From positions 3,102,501 to 3,166,500 of the forward strand of contig NZ_CP061035.1 of assembly GCF_016743815.1 (NCBI RefSeq): a stretch of 64,000 nucleotides of DNA, read 5' to 3'. Positions 36,551 through 45,323 of the stretch are shown here, one piece after another. Position 1 is the first letter of the stretch; each line of letters begins with the position of its first letter. Source of the stretch: Sphingomonas aliaeris. Its GTDB lineage: Bacteria; Pseudomonadota; Alphaproteobacteria; Sphingomonadales; Sphingomonadaceae. The position numbers and the translations under genes were made by a program. The notes beneath the pieces are model-generated. The model was not told the origin of the DNA. It was given only the letters and a program-made list of their open reading frames with translations, and made no database searches.

Positions 36551-37538
36551 TCAGCCCCCGCCCCGCCCCGCGAGCGTGCCGCCCGGCAGCACATCGAAGG
36601 CGGTGACGTCGCCGCTCTGTTCGTGCGCGACGAGCATCTGGCGCTCCGCCTCCAGCAGGACGACCGATCGCGGCGAGACCCCGCCGCTCGGGAGATGCTG
36701 CAACAGGCCAAGCGTCTCGCCGCCATCCCACCGGAAGGTCGCAATGCTGTCATGCCCGCGATTGGTAACATAGACCCGGTCGCCCGCGGCGTTCAGCGAC
36801 AGATGCCCGCCAAGACTTTCACCGTGAAAGTCGGGGGGGCAATGTCGAGACCGTTCCGACCGGCCGCAGCGTCCCGCCCTCGACGCGCAGGATCGTCAGC
36901 GTACTGGCGAGTTCGCTCAGCAGAATCGCAAGCGGTTGCGTTGGATGGAAGACCAGATGCCGCGGCCCGGAGCCTTCCGGCGCGCGATACGCCACTTCGC
37001 GCGCGCCAAGCGAACCGTCGGTACTCACTTCGTACGACGTTATCTGGTCCGTGCCGAGATCGACGACATAGAGCCACCGCCCGTCCGGTGAAAAACATGT
37101 GCAATGGACGTGCGGCCCCTCCTGGCGATCGCCGTTCCGGCCATGCCCGGAATCCGCCAGCACGATCGGCGGGTCGGTCGGCACGCCGGACTGTGGATCG
37201 ATCCGGAAAACCGCCGCGCTGCCGCTGCCGTAATTGGCGACGGCGAGCAGGCGTTCGTGCGGATCCAGCGCGACATAGCATGGCTCCGCACCCCAGGTCG
37301 GGACGGTGGCGACGGTCTGCCACCCGCCGTCCGTTGCGCGATAGACGCCGAGCGCACCATCCGCCTGTTCGTCGACGAAATAATAGAAATCGTGCCGCTG
37401 CGAGCGCGTTCCGAACGACGCGTTGCGGGCATCCGGAAAGGTATCGCCCGCAGTCCAGGTGCCATCCACGAACGTCAGCGTCCGGAGCCCTGCACCACCC
37501 GCATTGGCATAGGTGCCGAGGAGGACGCGCAGGCTCAT
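36551..37538 (-). pseudogene. 6-phosphogluconolactonase-like (YbhE-type) lactonase, frameshifted
   Basis: The frame starts at an ATG overlapping the Zn-ADH stop and runs as a normal seven-bladed lactonase (LLGTYANAGG, AEPCYVALDPHERLLAVANYG, GPHVHCTCFSPDGRWLYVVDLG, GPRHLVFHP). At a run of seven G on the plus strand (36833-36839) it shifts and stops early. Removing one base restores LPPDFHGESLGGHLSLN, then VYVTNRGHDSIATF and RQMLVAHEQSGDVTAF, ending at 36551 with normal length (about 328 residues). The family hydrolyses sugar lactones. The lesion sits in a homopolymer, so an assembly error is at least as likely as a real pseudogene. Confidence 0.85.
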
Positions 37539-38590
37539 GTGATGTTCAACGCGACGAAGACGGCGCCGGTTTCCTCCTTGCGATCCGCCGTGTCGAACGC
37601 GTCGTTGATCCGGTCGAGATCGAAGCGGTGCGTGATCATGGTCCTGGCATCCAGTTTGCCCTTCGCCAGCAGATCCAGCACCATCCCCTGTTCGGGATAG
37701 ATGTCGTGGAACGCGAAACTGGCGCTCAACAGGATCTGGATTTCCGACATCTGGAGGCGCTGCCATTCGAGCGGGATCGTGGTCGCGCCCGCATCGAAAC
37801 CACCGACCACGACGATCTTGCCGCCGCGCCGGACAGCGCGGGTCGCCATGGGCAGCGTCTGTGGCATGGATTCACCACCGGCGCATTCGAACACAATATC
37901 CGCGCCGCGCCCGCCGGTGAATGCCATCACCCGCGCGGCGAAATCCTCCCCGCTGTTATCGATGACGGCATCCGCGCCCAGTTTCGTCGCCAGATCGAGC
38001 GACGTACGAACCGGATCCGCGACGATGACATCCGCCCCGGCAAGCTTGGCCAGTTGCAACTGGCCCAGCCCGATCGGCCCGGCACCGATGATCGCGACCC
38101 GCTGGTTGACGCCGACCTGCCCGAGATGATGCGCATGCAGACAGACCGAGAAGGTGTCGATCAGCGCCGCTTCCTCGAAGCTGACATGATCGGGCAATTT
38201 GTAGAATTTGCGCGACGGGCCGCAGACATATTCGGCATAGGCACGCGACACGTATTTGGTCCGCACGTCGTACAGATGTTCGCAGATATTGTAGCGCTGG
38301 ATCGCGCAATATTCGCATACCCCGTCGCCCATTACGGTTTCGATCACGACCCGATCGCCGGGTTTCAGATCATGGACCGCTTCGCCCACCTCGATCACTT
38401 CGCCCGCCAGTTCGTGGCCGACGATATGGCATTCCAGTTCCTTCTCGGCCTTTTTCCAGTGCCTGAGATCGGTGCCGCAAATGCCCGCCACGGCGACGCG
38501 CGCGAGGACGAAATCGCTCGACGGGATGATCGGCCGTTCGACCTCCGCAATCTCGAACCGCCCGTCCGCCGTCTTCAACGCCGCCTTCAT
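37535..38590 (-). CDS. Zinc-dependent alcohol/polyol dehydrogenase
   Basis: 351 residues; starts two bases after the SDR stop. VAGICGTDLRHW and HIVGHELAGEV carry catalytic-zinc Cys, His and Glu. GDGVCEYCAIQRYNICEH is the structural-zinc loop, with three Cys visible and so possibly a degenerate site. AIIGAGPIGLGQLQLAKLAGA is the NAD-binding motif. It resembles sorbitol/threonine dehydrogenase-type MDR enzymes acting on polyols or sugar alcohols. In an operon with SDRs and a sugar-lactonase-like gene it suggests a small oxidative route for a sugar or polyol. Confidence 0.88.
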   Translation of the reverse strand: MKAALKTADGRFEIAEVERPIIPSSDFVLARVAVAGICGTDLRHWKKAEKELECHIVGHELAGEVIEVGEAVHDLKPGDRVVIETVMGDGVCEYCAIQRYNICEHLYDVRTKYVSRAYAEYVCGPSRKFYKLPDHVSFEEAALIDTFSVCLHAHHLGQVGVNQRVAIIGAGPIGLGQLQLAKLAGADVIVADPVRTSLDLATKLGADAVIDNSGEDFAARVMAFTGGRGADIVFECAGGESMPQTLPMATRAVRRGGKIVVVGGFDAGATTIPLEWQRLQMSEIQILLSASFAFHDIYPEQGMVLDLLAKGKLDARTMITHRFDLDRINDAFDTADRKEETGAVFVALNIT

Positions 38591-38592
38591 CG

Positions 38593-39336
38593 TCAGGACG
38601 TCTTCTGCACGCGCGGTTCGATCCGCAGATTGACGATATCGACGCGTTCCGGCCGGGTGAGCGCAAAGACGATCGTTTCGGCGATATCGTCCGCATAGAG
38701 CATTTCGTGATCGGCAATCGCCTGCGCCTTTTCCTCGTCGCTGCATTCCTGCATCGGGGTCGAGACGGAGCCGGGCTGGATCACCGTAATAGTGATGTTG
38801 CGGTCGGCGATTTCCTTGCGCAGCGTCTCGGCGAACGCATTGATCCCCGCCTTGGTCGCGGCATAGACGCTTTCGCCGACTGCCTTGATCTCCGGACTGA
38901 TCGAACTGACGAGCAGCACGCGGCCCCCGCCCTGCGCGTCCATCCGCAGCACCGCCGCGCGCGTGCAGGCGATCGATCCGACGAGATTGGTCTCGACGAC
39001 ATAGCGCCAGTCGTCCTCGTCCATTTCATGCACCGGTTTCGCCCCCAAGGCCGCACACGACACGAGCATGTCGATACCGCCAAGCCGGTCGTCCACCGCC
39101 GCGAAGATCCGATCGATCCCTTCCCGTTCAGACACATCGGCGACGACGCCCTCGACACGGCCGCCCTCGCCCGCTTCCGAAATCGCGTCGTCAAGATCCT
39201 CCCGATGCCGCCCGAACGTCAGCACGTGTGCGCCCATGCCGGCGAGCATCTTGACGGTCGCGCGTCCGATGCCCGTCGTCCCGCCGGTGACCAGGACGCG
39301 CTTGTCTTTCAAATCGATATGATCGCCCATCGTCAT
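38593..39336 (-). CDS. SDR-family NAD(P)-dependent oxidoreductase
   Basis: About 247 residues; ATG at 39336 or two codons later at 39330, both behind a GGGG run. RVLVTGGTTGIGRATVKML is the cofactor motif, SCAALGAKPV takes the NNAG place, LLVSSISPE holds the catalytic Ser, and SVYAATKAGINAF the YxxxK. A classical SDR of the 3-oxoacyl-ACP reductase-like group; the substrate is unknown. It is followed by the Zn-ADH gene (2-base gap) and preceded by another SDR (21-base gap), so three dehydrogenases and a lactonase-like gene form one unit. Confidence 0.88.
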   Translation of the reverse strand: MTMGDHIDLKDKRVLVTGGTTGIGRATVKMLAGMGAHVLTFGRHREDLDDAISEAGEGGRVEGVVADVSEREGIDRIFAAVDDRLGGIDMLVSCAALGAKPVHEMDEDDWRYVVETNLVGSIACTRAAVLRMDAQGGGRVLLVSSISPEIKAVGESVYAATKAGINAFAETLRKEIADRNITITVIQPGSVSTPMQECSDEEKAQAIADHEMLYADDIAETIVFALTRPERVDIVNLRIEPRVQKTS

Positions 39337-39357
39337 ACCCCAAGCCTGCAAGAATGG

Positions 39358-40227
39358 TCAGATGATCGGTTTGCCGCCGGTGACCGCGATCGTCGCGCCG
39401 GAAATGTAACTCGCCTCGTCGGTCGCCAGCATCACATAAGCGGGCGCGAGTTCCCTCGGCTGGGCGGGGCGACCCATCGGTGTCTCCTTGCCGAATTCCT
39501 TCACCTGATCCGGCGGCATCGTCGAGGGGATGAGCGGCGTCCAGACGGGTCCGGGCGCGACGCAATTGACGCGGATGTTGCGCTTGCCGAGCAGTTGCGC
39601 GAGCCCGCCGGTGAAGTTCTGGATCGCGCCCTTCGTCGTCGCATAGGGCAACAGCGTCGGTTTGGGCGTGTCGGCGTTGACGGACGCGGTGTTTATGATC
39701 GAACTGCCTTCCGCCATGTGCGGAACCGCCGCCTTGGACAGATAGAACATGGCGTGGATGTTGGTCGCGAAGGTCTTGTCCCATTCCTCGTCGGGAATGT
39801 CCTCGATCGCCTCGAACGTCATCTGGTGGGCGGCATTATTGACGAGGATGTCGATCCGACCGAACGCCTCCACCGCCTGCGCGACGATGCTGCGGCAATG
39901 CGCGGCATCGCTGATGTCGCCGGGCACCAGCACGACCTTGCGGCCAGCTTCCTCGATCCAGCGCGCCGTTTCCTGCGCGTCGTCATCCTCGTTCAGGTAT
40001 GAGATCAGGATATCCGCGCCTTCGCGTGCGAATGCGATCGCCACCGCGCGACCGATGCCGCTGTCACCACCGGTGATGACGACGGCCTTGTCCGCCAGCC
40101 GGCCGGAACCGCGATAGCTTTCCTCGCCGTGATCGGGGCGCGGATTCATTTCCTCGGTGTGTCCCGGCACGTCCTGCTGCTGTTCGGGAAGCGGCGGCTG
40201 AAGGTCGTCGGGGGTGTCGCTCATCAT
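39358..40227 (-). CDS. SDR-family oxidoreductase, general-stress (YdaD/YhdG-like) type
   Basis: 289 residues; two consecutive ATGs at 40227 and 40224. A Pro/Gln/Glu-rich head (LQPPLPEQQQDVPGHTEEM) precedes AVVITGGDSGIGRAVAIAFA, NNAAHQMTFE, INTASVNADTP and LPYATTKGAIQNF. This N-terminally extended SDR class is the one labelled general stress protein 39 or glucose-dehydrogenase-like in many bacteria and is commonly stress-induced. An EcfG-like promoter candidate sits about 30 bases upstream, agreeing with that. Confidence 0.88.
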   Translation of the reverse strand: MMSDTPDDLQPPLPEQQQDVPGHTEEMNPRPDHGEESYRGSGRLADKAVVITGGDSGIGRAVAIAFAREGADILISYLNEDDDAQETARWIEEAGRKVVLVPGDISDAAHCRSIVAQAVEAFGRIDILVNNAAHQMTFEAIEDIPDEEWDKTFATNIHAMFYLSKAAVPHMAEGSSIINTASVNADTPKPTLLPYATTKGAIQNFTGGLAQLLGKRNIRVNCVAPGPVWTPLIPSTMPPDQVKEFGKETPMGRPAQPRELAPAYVMLATDEASYISGATIAVTGGKPII

Positions 40228-40256
40228 GATCTCGCTCGGTCGGTTTGCGTGGGATG

Positions 40257-40282
40257 GACGCGAGAGAGAGAGCCGAAGTTCC
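40257..40282 (-). promoter_or_regulatory. EcfG-like promoter for the SDR operon
   Basis: Reading the minus strand, GGAAC (40282-40278) is followed after 17 bases by CGTC (40260-40257), one mismatch to the CGTT consensus. The inferred start lies about 25 bases before the ATG of the stress-type SDR. The rest of the 146-base gap up to the Crp/Fnr gene stop shows no other clear signal. Confidence 0.4.
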
Positions 40283-40373
40283 GGCGTCCAGATCGATCAA
40301 CCGACGAAGCGTGGCTTTATTGCGTTCACCGAAGTGCCTGTTTTACATGCATTAATCACGGAATGCGGCGGGT

Positions 40374-41111
40374 TCAAACCTGGGTGGGCGACCGTCCGAA
40401 CGGTCCGATAAAGCGGCGATATTCAGCCTCCGGCGTGCCATAGGCCTCTCCCGCGACCTCCTCCAGCCGTTCGCGGTCGAGGATCGTGACCAGACCGCGC
40501 GTCGACCGGATCGCGCCGCCGCCCTCAAGGATATGCAAAGTGACCGTGACGCCTGATCGCTGCGCGGTGATCATCATCGACATGAAGCGATGCGTCAGCG
40601 CGATCTCGTTGCCGTCGACCCGGTCGTGGCACATCAGCAGCCAGCGGGCGAGCCGCGACTCCATGCGGTGGTGCGCGTTGCTGACCGCGCTATGCGAGAC
40701 CTGCATCAGCACGGTCTGCACATAGCGGAGCAGGAGTTCCATCAGCGGGCGGCTCTGCCACATGGCCTCCCGCAGCCGGGCGGTATCGATGCGCATCGCG
40801 GTGGTTCCGTCGACCTGCATCGACGTCTTGGTGGCGGTCGTCTCTGCGCCGAGGATCGCGGCAAGGCCGGACATGCCCTCGAACCCGAAGATACCGAGCT
40901 CGGTTTCGGCGGTATCCTCCATTTGCGAGATGACGGAGGCGATGCCGCCTTCCGGAAAGTAGATATGCTCGATTGGCTCGCCGGGTTCGACGAGGACATG
41001 GTTACGCTCGAGTTCGATCCGCGTGAAATGCGGGGCGAGCAGCGCGCGATCCTCAGGGGTGAGTGCGTTCAGCAGCAGGTTGGTGGAGCGGAAGTCGTCG
41101 GATGTCGACAC
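40374..41111 (-). CDS. Crp/Fnr-family transcriptional regulator
   Basis: 245 residues from a GTG, with GGAAAGG some ten bases upstream. The N-terminal cyclic-nucleotide-binding fold (about 15-140) has VEPGEPIEHIYFPEGGIASV and FGFEGMSGLAAILG. The C-terminal winged helix (about 170-230) has ALTHRFMSMMITAQRSGVTV as recognition region. No cluster-binding Cys set is seen, so it is not a classical FNR. The effector is unknown. It is transcribed away from another Crp/Fnr gene across a 365-base region, and this family is often expanded in sphingomonads. Confidence 0.88.
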   Translation of the reverse strand: MSTSDDFRSTNLLLNALTPEDRALLAPHFTRIELERNHVLVEPGEPIEHIYFPEGGIASVISQMEDTAETELGIFGFEGMSGLAAILGAETTATKTSMQVDGTTAMRIDTARLREAMWQSRPLMELLLRYVQTVLMQVSHSAVSNAHHRMESRLARWLLMCHDRVDGNEIALTHRFMSMMITAQRSGVTVTLHILEGGGAIRSTRGLVTILDRERLEEVAGEAYGTPEAEYRRFIGPFGRSPTQV

Positions 41112-41476
41112 GGTCTGGCCCTTTCCTCAGGGCGAAAGCACGACGCATCTTCCAGCCGTTCGCGCCCATCGAGACGTAGCAAACGATATCGACTCAATAG
41201 GCAACCCGAGCCGACGGTCCACAATATATGTGTGTCCGGAAGCAGACCCGGAAGAGTCGATCGATCCAATCGTAACAACATGGATCAGTTCCCGAACAAC
41301 TTTCCCTCACTTCAAGCAACAAAACGCCCGACATGCTGTGATTTTCGAGGCGGACCACAAGATGGATCAAGATATTTATGAATCATCCCAAGGTAGGTTA
41401 GCAGACCTTCGCTGAAAAACGGTTAAAAATGCCCTATTACCAGACATGTACCGTTTCTGAACGATAGGAGCAGTCA
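41112..41476. other. 365-base divergent intergenic region between two Crp/Fnr units
   Basis: No gene is visible on either strand. The right half is AT-richer (around 41340-41440, with runs such as GGTTAAAAATG) and should hold the promoter for the small ORF/Crp/kinase operon. I see no perfect palindrome of FNR or CRP type that I would defend. Confidence 0.55.
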
Positions 41477-41644
41477 GTGTTGGAACAGGAACTATCCTAC
41501 TATCGGCACCGCGCCGAAACCGAGGTCGAGCTGGCCGCCCACGCCACGCATCCCAAGGTGGTCGCGGCGCATTATCACCTTGCCAATGCCTATCTCGAAC
41601 GGATGAGCGCGGCCGAGGCGCAGCAGCAGACCGATCATGGCTAA
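41477..41644 (+). CDS. Small conserved-looking protein (55 aa) upstream of Crp/Fnr
   Basis: Starts at GTG with TAGGAG six bases upstream, which is the best ribosome site in this region. The product, beginning VLEQELSYYRHRAETEVEL and continuing HYHLANAYLERMSAAEAQQQ, is predicted to be wholly helical and hydrophilic. Its stop overlaps the start of the Crp/Fnr gene by 8 bases, so the two are translationally coupled. I do not recognise a named family; small helical proteins of this look sit before sphingomonad regulators. It could be an antagonist or partner of the regulator. Confidence 0.65.
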   Translation: MLEQELSYYRHRAETEVELAAHATHPKVVAAHYHLANAYLERMSAAEAQQQTDHG

Positions 41645-42476
41645 CGGTTCCGTCCGCACGATTGCGATGCTTCGCGCCGATCCCCGGCTGGCCAACAGCC
41701 TGGCCGATACGCGACTGGCCAGCTTCCCTTTCCTGACGCCCGAAGAGCGTGCCGCGATGCGCGATTGCGCCGCGACACGGCGACCGGTGCGGATCGGGAT
41801 GGAACTGGTCCGCGAGGGCGACCCGGTCGACACGGTCTATTTCCTGGAAGACGGCTGGGCGTGCCAGTACACCACGACGCGCGACGGCCGGCGGCAGATT
41901 TCCGCGCTGCTGCTGCCGGGCGATATCTGCAACCTCGACGCCTTGCTGTTCCGGCAACTGGATGTCGGCGTGCGGATGCTGACGCATGGCAGCGTACTGG
42001 CGGTGCCGCGCGAACGCGTCGCGACGCTTGCGGCCAACTATCCGGGCATCATGCAATGCTTCACCTGGCTCGGCTTGTCGGAGAACACGATCCTGTCGCG
42101 GCGGACCTTGTGCCTCGGGCGGCTGTCGGCGCGCGAGCGGCTGGCGCATCTGCTCTGCGAACTGGCGGTGCGGCTGGGCCATGTCGCGAGCGAAGGGCCG
42201 GTAACGTTCGCCATGCCGCTGACGCAGGAACATATCGCCGACGTGCTTGGGCTGACGCCGGTGCACGTCAATCGCAGCTTCCGCCAGTTGCGGACGGAGG
42301 GCCTCCTGTCCTCGACGCGCGGGACGATCGGGGTGTGCGACATCGTGGCGCTGCGCCGGGCGGGGGAATTCCAGCCGGGATATCTGCACGTGCAGGAATT
42401 GCGCAACGGATCGACGATCGACCTGCGCGATGCCAACCGGCGCGAGACGCTGCATATGTTCGAAGGCCCGCGATGA
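41637..42476 (+). CDS. Crp/Fnr-family transcriptional regulator
   Basis: 279 residues, coupled upstream to the small ORF and downstream (ATGA) to a histidine kinase. The N-terminal sensor fold (about 30-150) includes LVREGDPVDTVYFLEDGWAC and ISALLLPGDICNLDALLF. The C-terminal helix-turn-helix (about 195-245) is clear: LTQEHIADVLGLTPVHVNRSFRQL, followed by a wing. RRTLCLGRLSARERLAHLLCELAVRLG forms the dimer helix. No Fe-S Cys set. The effector is unknown; direct coupling to a kinase gene is uncommon for this family and suggests joint signalling. Confidence 0.9.
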   Translation: MANGSVRTIAMLRADPRLANSLADTRLASFPFLTPEERAAMRDCAATRRPVRIGMELVREGDPVDTVYFLEDGWACQYTTTRDGRRQISALLLPGDICNLDALLFRQLDVGVRMLTHGSVLAVPRERVATLAANYPGIMQCFTWLGLSENTILSRRTLCLGRLSARERLAHLLCELAVRLGHVASEGPVTFAMPLTQEHIADVLGLTPVHVNRSFRQLRTEGLLSSTRGTIGVCDIVALRRAGEFQPGYLHVQELRNGSTIDLRDANRRETLHMFEGPR

Positions 42477-43114
42477 AGATGGACGGCGTCATGCCGCCGT
42501 CCCGTCGCGCGCGCGCCGCGAACGACCTGTTGCTGCGCGAGACGAATCACCGGTGCAGCAACGACCTGCAACTGGTCGTCAGCCTGTTGTCGCTGCAAAG
42601 CATGCGCGCGACGAGCGAGGAGGCGCGGCGGGCGCTGAACGACGCGATGGAGCGCGTCAGCGTCCTCGCGCGGTCGCGCGCGGCGCTCAACCATCACGCC
42701 GCCCCGAGCCTCGGCGCGGCGCTGCGCCAGATCACCGAGGGGCTGCACGCGCATTGCGAGCCGCGAGCGATCCTGGTGTCGCTGGAACTCGCGACGGAAG
42801 GCGAGCGGCTGTCCCCGGCGCAGATCACGACGATCGCCCTGGTCGTCAACGAACTCGCCACCAACGCGATCAAGCATGCATTTCGCGAAGGGCGGTCGGG
42901 CCACATCATGATCAAGGCCTATGATCGCGACGAGAGCAGCATCGTCATCCTGGTCGACGATGACGGCCTGCCCTTCCCCGAACCCACGGGAAAGAGCGGC
43001 GGGCTCGGCCTCGGATTGGTCAAGCGGCTGGTCGCGTCGACCGGCGGGCTGTTCATTTCACCCCCGCCGGGTGCGAAGATCTTCGAGATCCGGGTGCCAG
43101 TCGCGCAAGGCTGA
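42473..43114 (+). CDS. Short HisKA_2/HWE-type sensor histidine kinase without input domain
   Basis: 213 residues only. LLLRETNHRCSNDLQLVVSLL is the phospho-acceptor helix (His near 27) of the HisKA_2/HWE group, though the usual RxxN after the His reads as CSND. The ATPase part has ALVVNELATNAIKHAF (N box), ILVDDDGLPFPE (G1) and GGLGLGLVKRL (G2). There is no membrane segment, PAS or GAF domain, so it must receive its signal from another protein, perhaps the Crp/Fnr protein encoded in overlap with it. Kinases of this group often feed the PhyR-NepR-EcfG stress pathway. Confidence 0.88.
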   Translation: MKMDGVMPPSRRARAANDLLLRETNHRCSNDLQLVVSLLSLQSMRATSEEARRALNDAMERVSVLARSRAALNHHAAPSLGAALRQITEGLHAHCEPRAILVSLELATEGERLSPAQITTIALVVNELATNAIKHAFREGRSGHIMIKAYDRDESSIVILVDDDGLPFPEPTGKSGGLGLGLVKRLVASTGGLFISPPPGAKIFEIRVPVAQG

Positions 43115-43136
43115 ACTTACCTCACATCGTCGGATA

Positions 43137-43172
43137 CGAAAAAGCCGCGAACCTTTCGGGCCGCGGCTTTTC
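43137..43172. terminator. Bidirectional intrinsic terminator between convergent genes
   Basis: GAAAAAGCCGCG, a short loop, and CGCGGCTTTTCC form a GC stem flanked by A and T runs, so it can work for both the kinase operon and the PEP-CTERM gene that ends nearby on the other strand. The stem AAAAGCCGCG/CGCGGCTTTT is perfect in its GC core. Confidence 0.8.
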
Positions 43173-43196
43173 CGATCGCCAATATCCTCCCACGGA

Positions 43197-43805
43197 TCAG
43201 GAATAGCTGAGCCGCGCCACGTGCCGACGCCGCCGCGCTGCACCGCCGATCATCCCGAACCCCAGGATCATCATGCCCCAGGTCGCGGATTCCGGAACGG
43301 CCGCCACCTGCTGCGAGAAGGAGAACTGGCCGGTATAATCGTTCTCGTCACTGCCGGCCGTGACCAAAGAATACCGCCCGACATTGTTGGCAGGGCTGCG
43401 GTCCCAGCCGAACCCCGTCATCGCGTAGGTGGTATTACCGACCGTCGTGCTCGACCCGGCGGTGAAGGTACTGCCGACATAGTCACCGGTGATCACTGCG
43501 CCATCGCCGAATGTCAGCGTGAGCGTGTAGAACCCGTCCGAATTGTCCTGGGTACCAACGGGAAAGCCCTCGCCGTTGATGGCATAATCGTTCTGGCCAA
43601 GCGTCGTTGGTGACGGAGCAAAGTTATCCGTCTCGTTCAACAGATTGTTCAGCGGGCGTTGCATGAACAATGTGTAAAAGTCATCCACAGTGGTGTTCCA
43701 GACCGTTCCGCTTGGTCCGGTTACGGCAGCACTGACCAAATCGGCGGCCTGAGCATTCGTAGCGAAGCACGCGCTGACGACACCGGCTAATAATATTTTT
43801 CTCAT
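43197..43805 (-). CDS. PEPxxWA-CTERM sorting-signal exported protein
   Basis: 202 residues. ATG at 43805 with AGGGAG upstream, giving signal peptide MRKILLAGVVSACFATNAQA. The mature part is rich in Thr, Gly, Asn and Asp (DGFYTLTLTFGDGAVITGD) and predicted beta. The C-terminus holds VPESATWGMMILGFGMIGG then RRRR, exactly a PEPxxWA-CTERM signal: motif, membrane helix, basic cluster. In sphingomonads such proteins are handled by an exosortase system and found at the surface or in exopolysaccharide. It is adjacent to the amyloid-like cluster, and its 125-base upstream region is strikingly AT-rich. Confidence 0.88.
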   Translation of the reverse strand: MRKILLAGVVSACFATNAQAADLVSAAVTGPSGTVWNTTVDDFYTLFMQRPLNNLLNETDNFAPSPTTLGQNDYAINGEGFPVGTQDNSDGFYTLTLTFGDGAVITGDYVGSTFTAGSSTTVGNTTYAMTGFGWDRSPANNVGRYSLVTAGSDENDYTGQFSFSQQVAAVPESATWGMMILGFGMIGGAARRRRHVARLSYS

Positions 43806-43930
43806 GATACTCCCTTTCAATACTTAATTGATAAACATGCGACCTTATGTCCATCAAAATAATATTGATTTGGAAATCATCAAAATACCTAAATCAAGAT
43901 ACATTAATTTAGCTTTGTCTTAGCTTATTA

Positions 43931-45304
43931 TTATCTCCCGGTAAGAAGCGAAATGGGAATACGTAATACGGTGCGCAGGTTGGTCGCGTCCTGAGTCGCA
44001 CCGACCTCGACCGACCAGTTGAGGCTCTTTCGGTCGCTCATCCGGTACGTGACGCCGAACAGGAACCGTCCGATCTGCAAGTCGCGCGATGTCGTGGCCC
44101 GCGATCCCGGCCAGGCCGCGGTGGGCGCCATCAACATCGTTTCGGTCCGCGTGCCGAATGCCCAGGTATGCGCGTATCCCAGGTTCAGTGTGGTCCGCTG
44201 GTTGAAGGACACGCCGATGCCTGCGCTGGCCGAGATGGCGTCGCCCGGATCGACATAGCGAATGATGACCGGCGGGATGCGGGTATCGACCGATTTGCCG
44301 AGATTGAACGTGTAGCCGAGCGTACCGAACAGGACGACCGGATCGCTTGGCAGGATCGCGGTGACGCTGGGCGAAATGCCCCAGAAGCCGGCACCGGTCG
44401 CCGCGCGCGTCAGCCGCCCGAGCCCGTCGCGCCGGATGCTGAACGGGTCCGAGCCGGTCGGGATGACACCCTGAAGGTTCGCGATCAGATATGGCCAGCC
44501 GTTTTTCCCGTCGAGGAACTGATATCGCGCCGTGACCTCGATATCGCCAAGGCCGGTGCCCTTGACCGAATTGTCGGTCGTGGCGGCGGCATCGTTGTTC
44601 GTGCTGCCCGTGACGGGGGCGACGATCGAACTGTCGGAGCGGTGGACGAAGGGGACACGCCCGCCGATTTCCAGCCGGTTGGTCAGGCCGTAGCGGAGCG
44701 CCGCCGATGCGGAGACGACGTCCTGCCGGCTTTCGTTGATGTCGAACACGCCAACCAGTACCGCCTCGACCAGTTCGATGCCGCGAAATATCGCGCGGCT
44801 GCGATCCGCCCGCGCATAATCGGCCTGGAATTCGGCGGTGAGCGCACCACGCCGGGTGACGACGCTCGCCTGATTGTCCAGCACCGCCAGCGCGATCGGT
44901 CGGTCCTCGTCGGCCGGTGCCTGCCCTACGCGTTCGAGCGGAGCCGGCACCGATTGCAGCGCGCTGCCCGGATCGCCCGCCCCGGGCGCCGCCCCCTGCG
45001 CCGCCGCGATCGCGGGCGCCGGCGGGGATTGCCCGACCGGCAGTTTGGGCAGCGCCTGTGCCTGCATCACGTCCACGCCTTCCATCCGGCGACGCAAGGC
45101 AGCGAGTTCACTTGCCTGTTGATCGATCTGGCGCTGTTGCGCGGCAAGCATAGTCATCGCCTGATCCAATTGCTGACGGATCGTCAGCGGCTTGCCCGGT
45201 CTGGCCGGGCTCGGCCGCACCTGTTGCGTGCCCGCTTGCTGCGCACCCGCCGGTACCGCGACGATCGTTGCCGCCGCCGATCCGAGCATCATCCAACGCG
45301 TCAT
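43931..45304 (-). CDS. FapF-like outer-membrane beta-barrel with N-terminal coiled coil
   Basis: 457 residues. Signal peptide ends near AGAQ (residue 22). Residues 41-76 form a coiled coil (QQLDQAMTMLAAQQRQIDQQ and on to LRRRMEG), then a Pro/Ala-rich linker to about 140, then a barrel that begins ASVVTRRGALTAEFQADYA and includes AALRYGLTNRLEIGGRVPFV and NLGYAHTWAFG, ending LRTVLRIPISLL. A coiled coil, linker and barrel is the layout of Pseudomonas FapF, the secretion channel for the Fap amyloid. Gene order with a C39-like peptidase and repeat-rich secreted proteins supports the same role. The homology is judged by pattern. Confidence 0.7.
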   Translation of the reverse strand: MTRWMMLGSAAATIVAVPAGAQQAGTQQVRPSPARPGKPLTIRQQLDQAMTMLAAQQRQIDQQASELAALRRRMEGVDVMQAQALPKLPVGQSPPAPAIAAAQGAAPGAGDPGSALQSVPAPLERVGQAPADEDRPIALAVLDNQASVVTRRGALTAEFQADYARADRSRAIFRGIELVEAVLVGVFDINESRQDVVSASAALRYGLTNRLEIGGRVPFVHRSDSSIVAPVTGSTNNDAAATTDNSVKGTGLGDIEVTARYQFLDGKNGWPYLIANLQGVIPTGSDPFSIRRDGLGRLTRAATGAGFWGISPSVTAILPSDPVVLFGTLGYTFNLGKSVDTRIPPVIIRYVDPGDAISASAGIGVSFNQRTTLNLGYAHTWAFGTRTETMLMAPTAAWPGSRATTSRDLQIGRFLFGVTYRMSDRKSLNWSVEVGATQDATNLRTVLRIPISLLTGR

Positions 45305-45323
45305 TCAGCCCCCTTCCACATCG

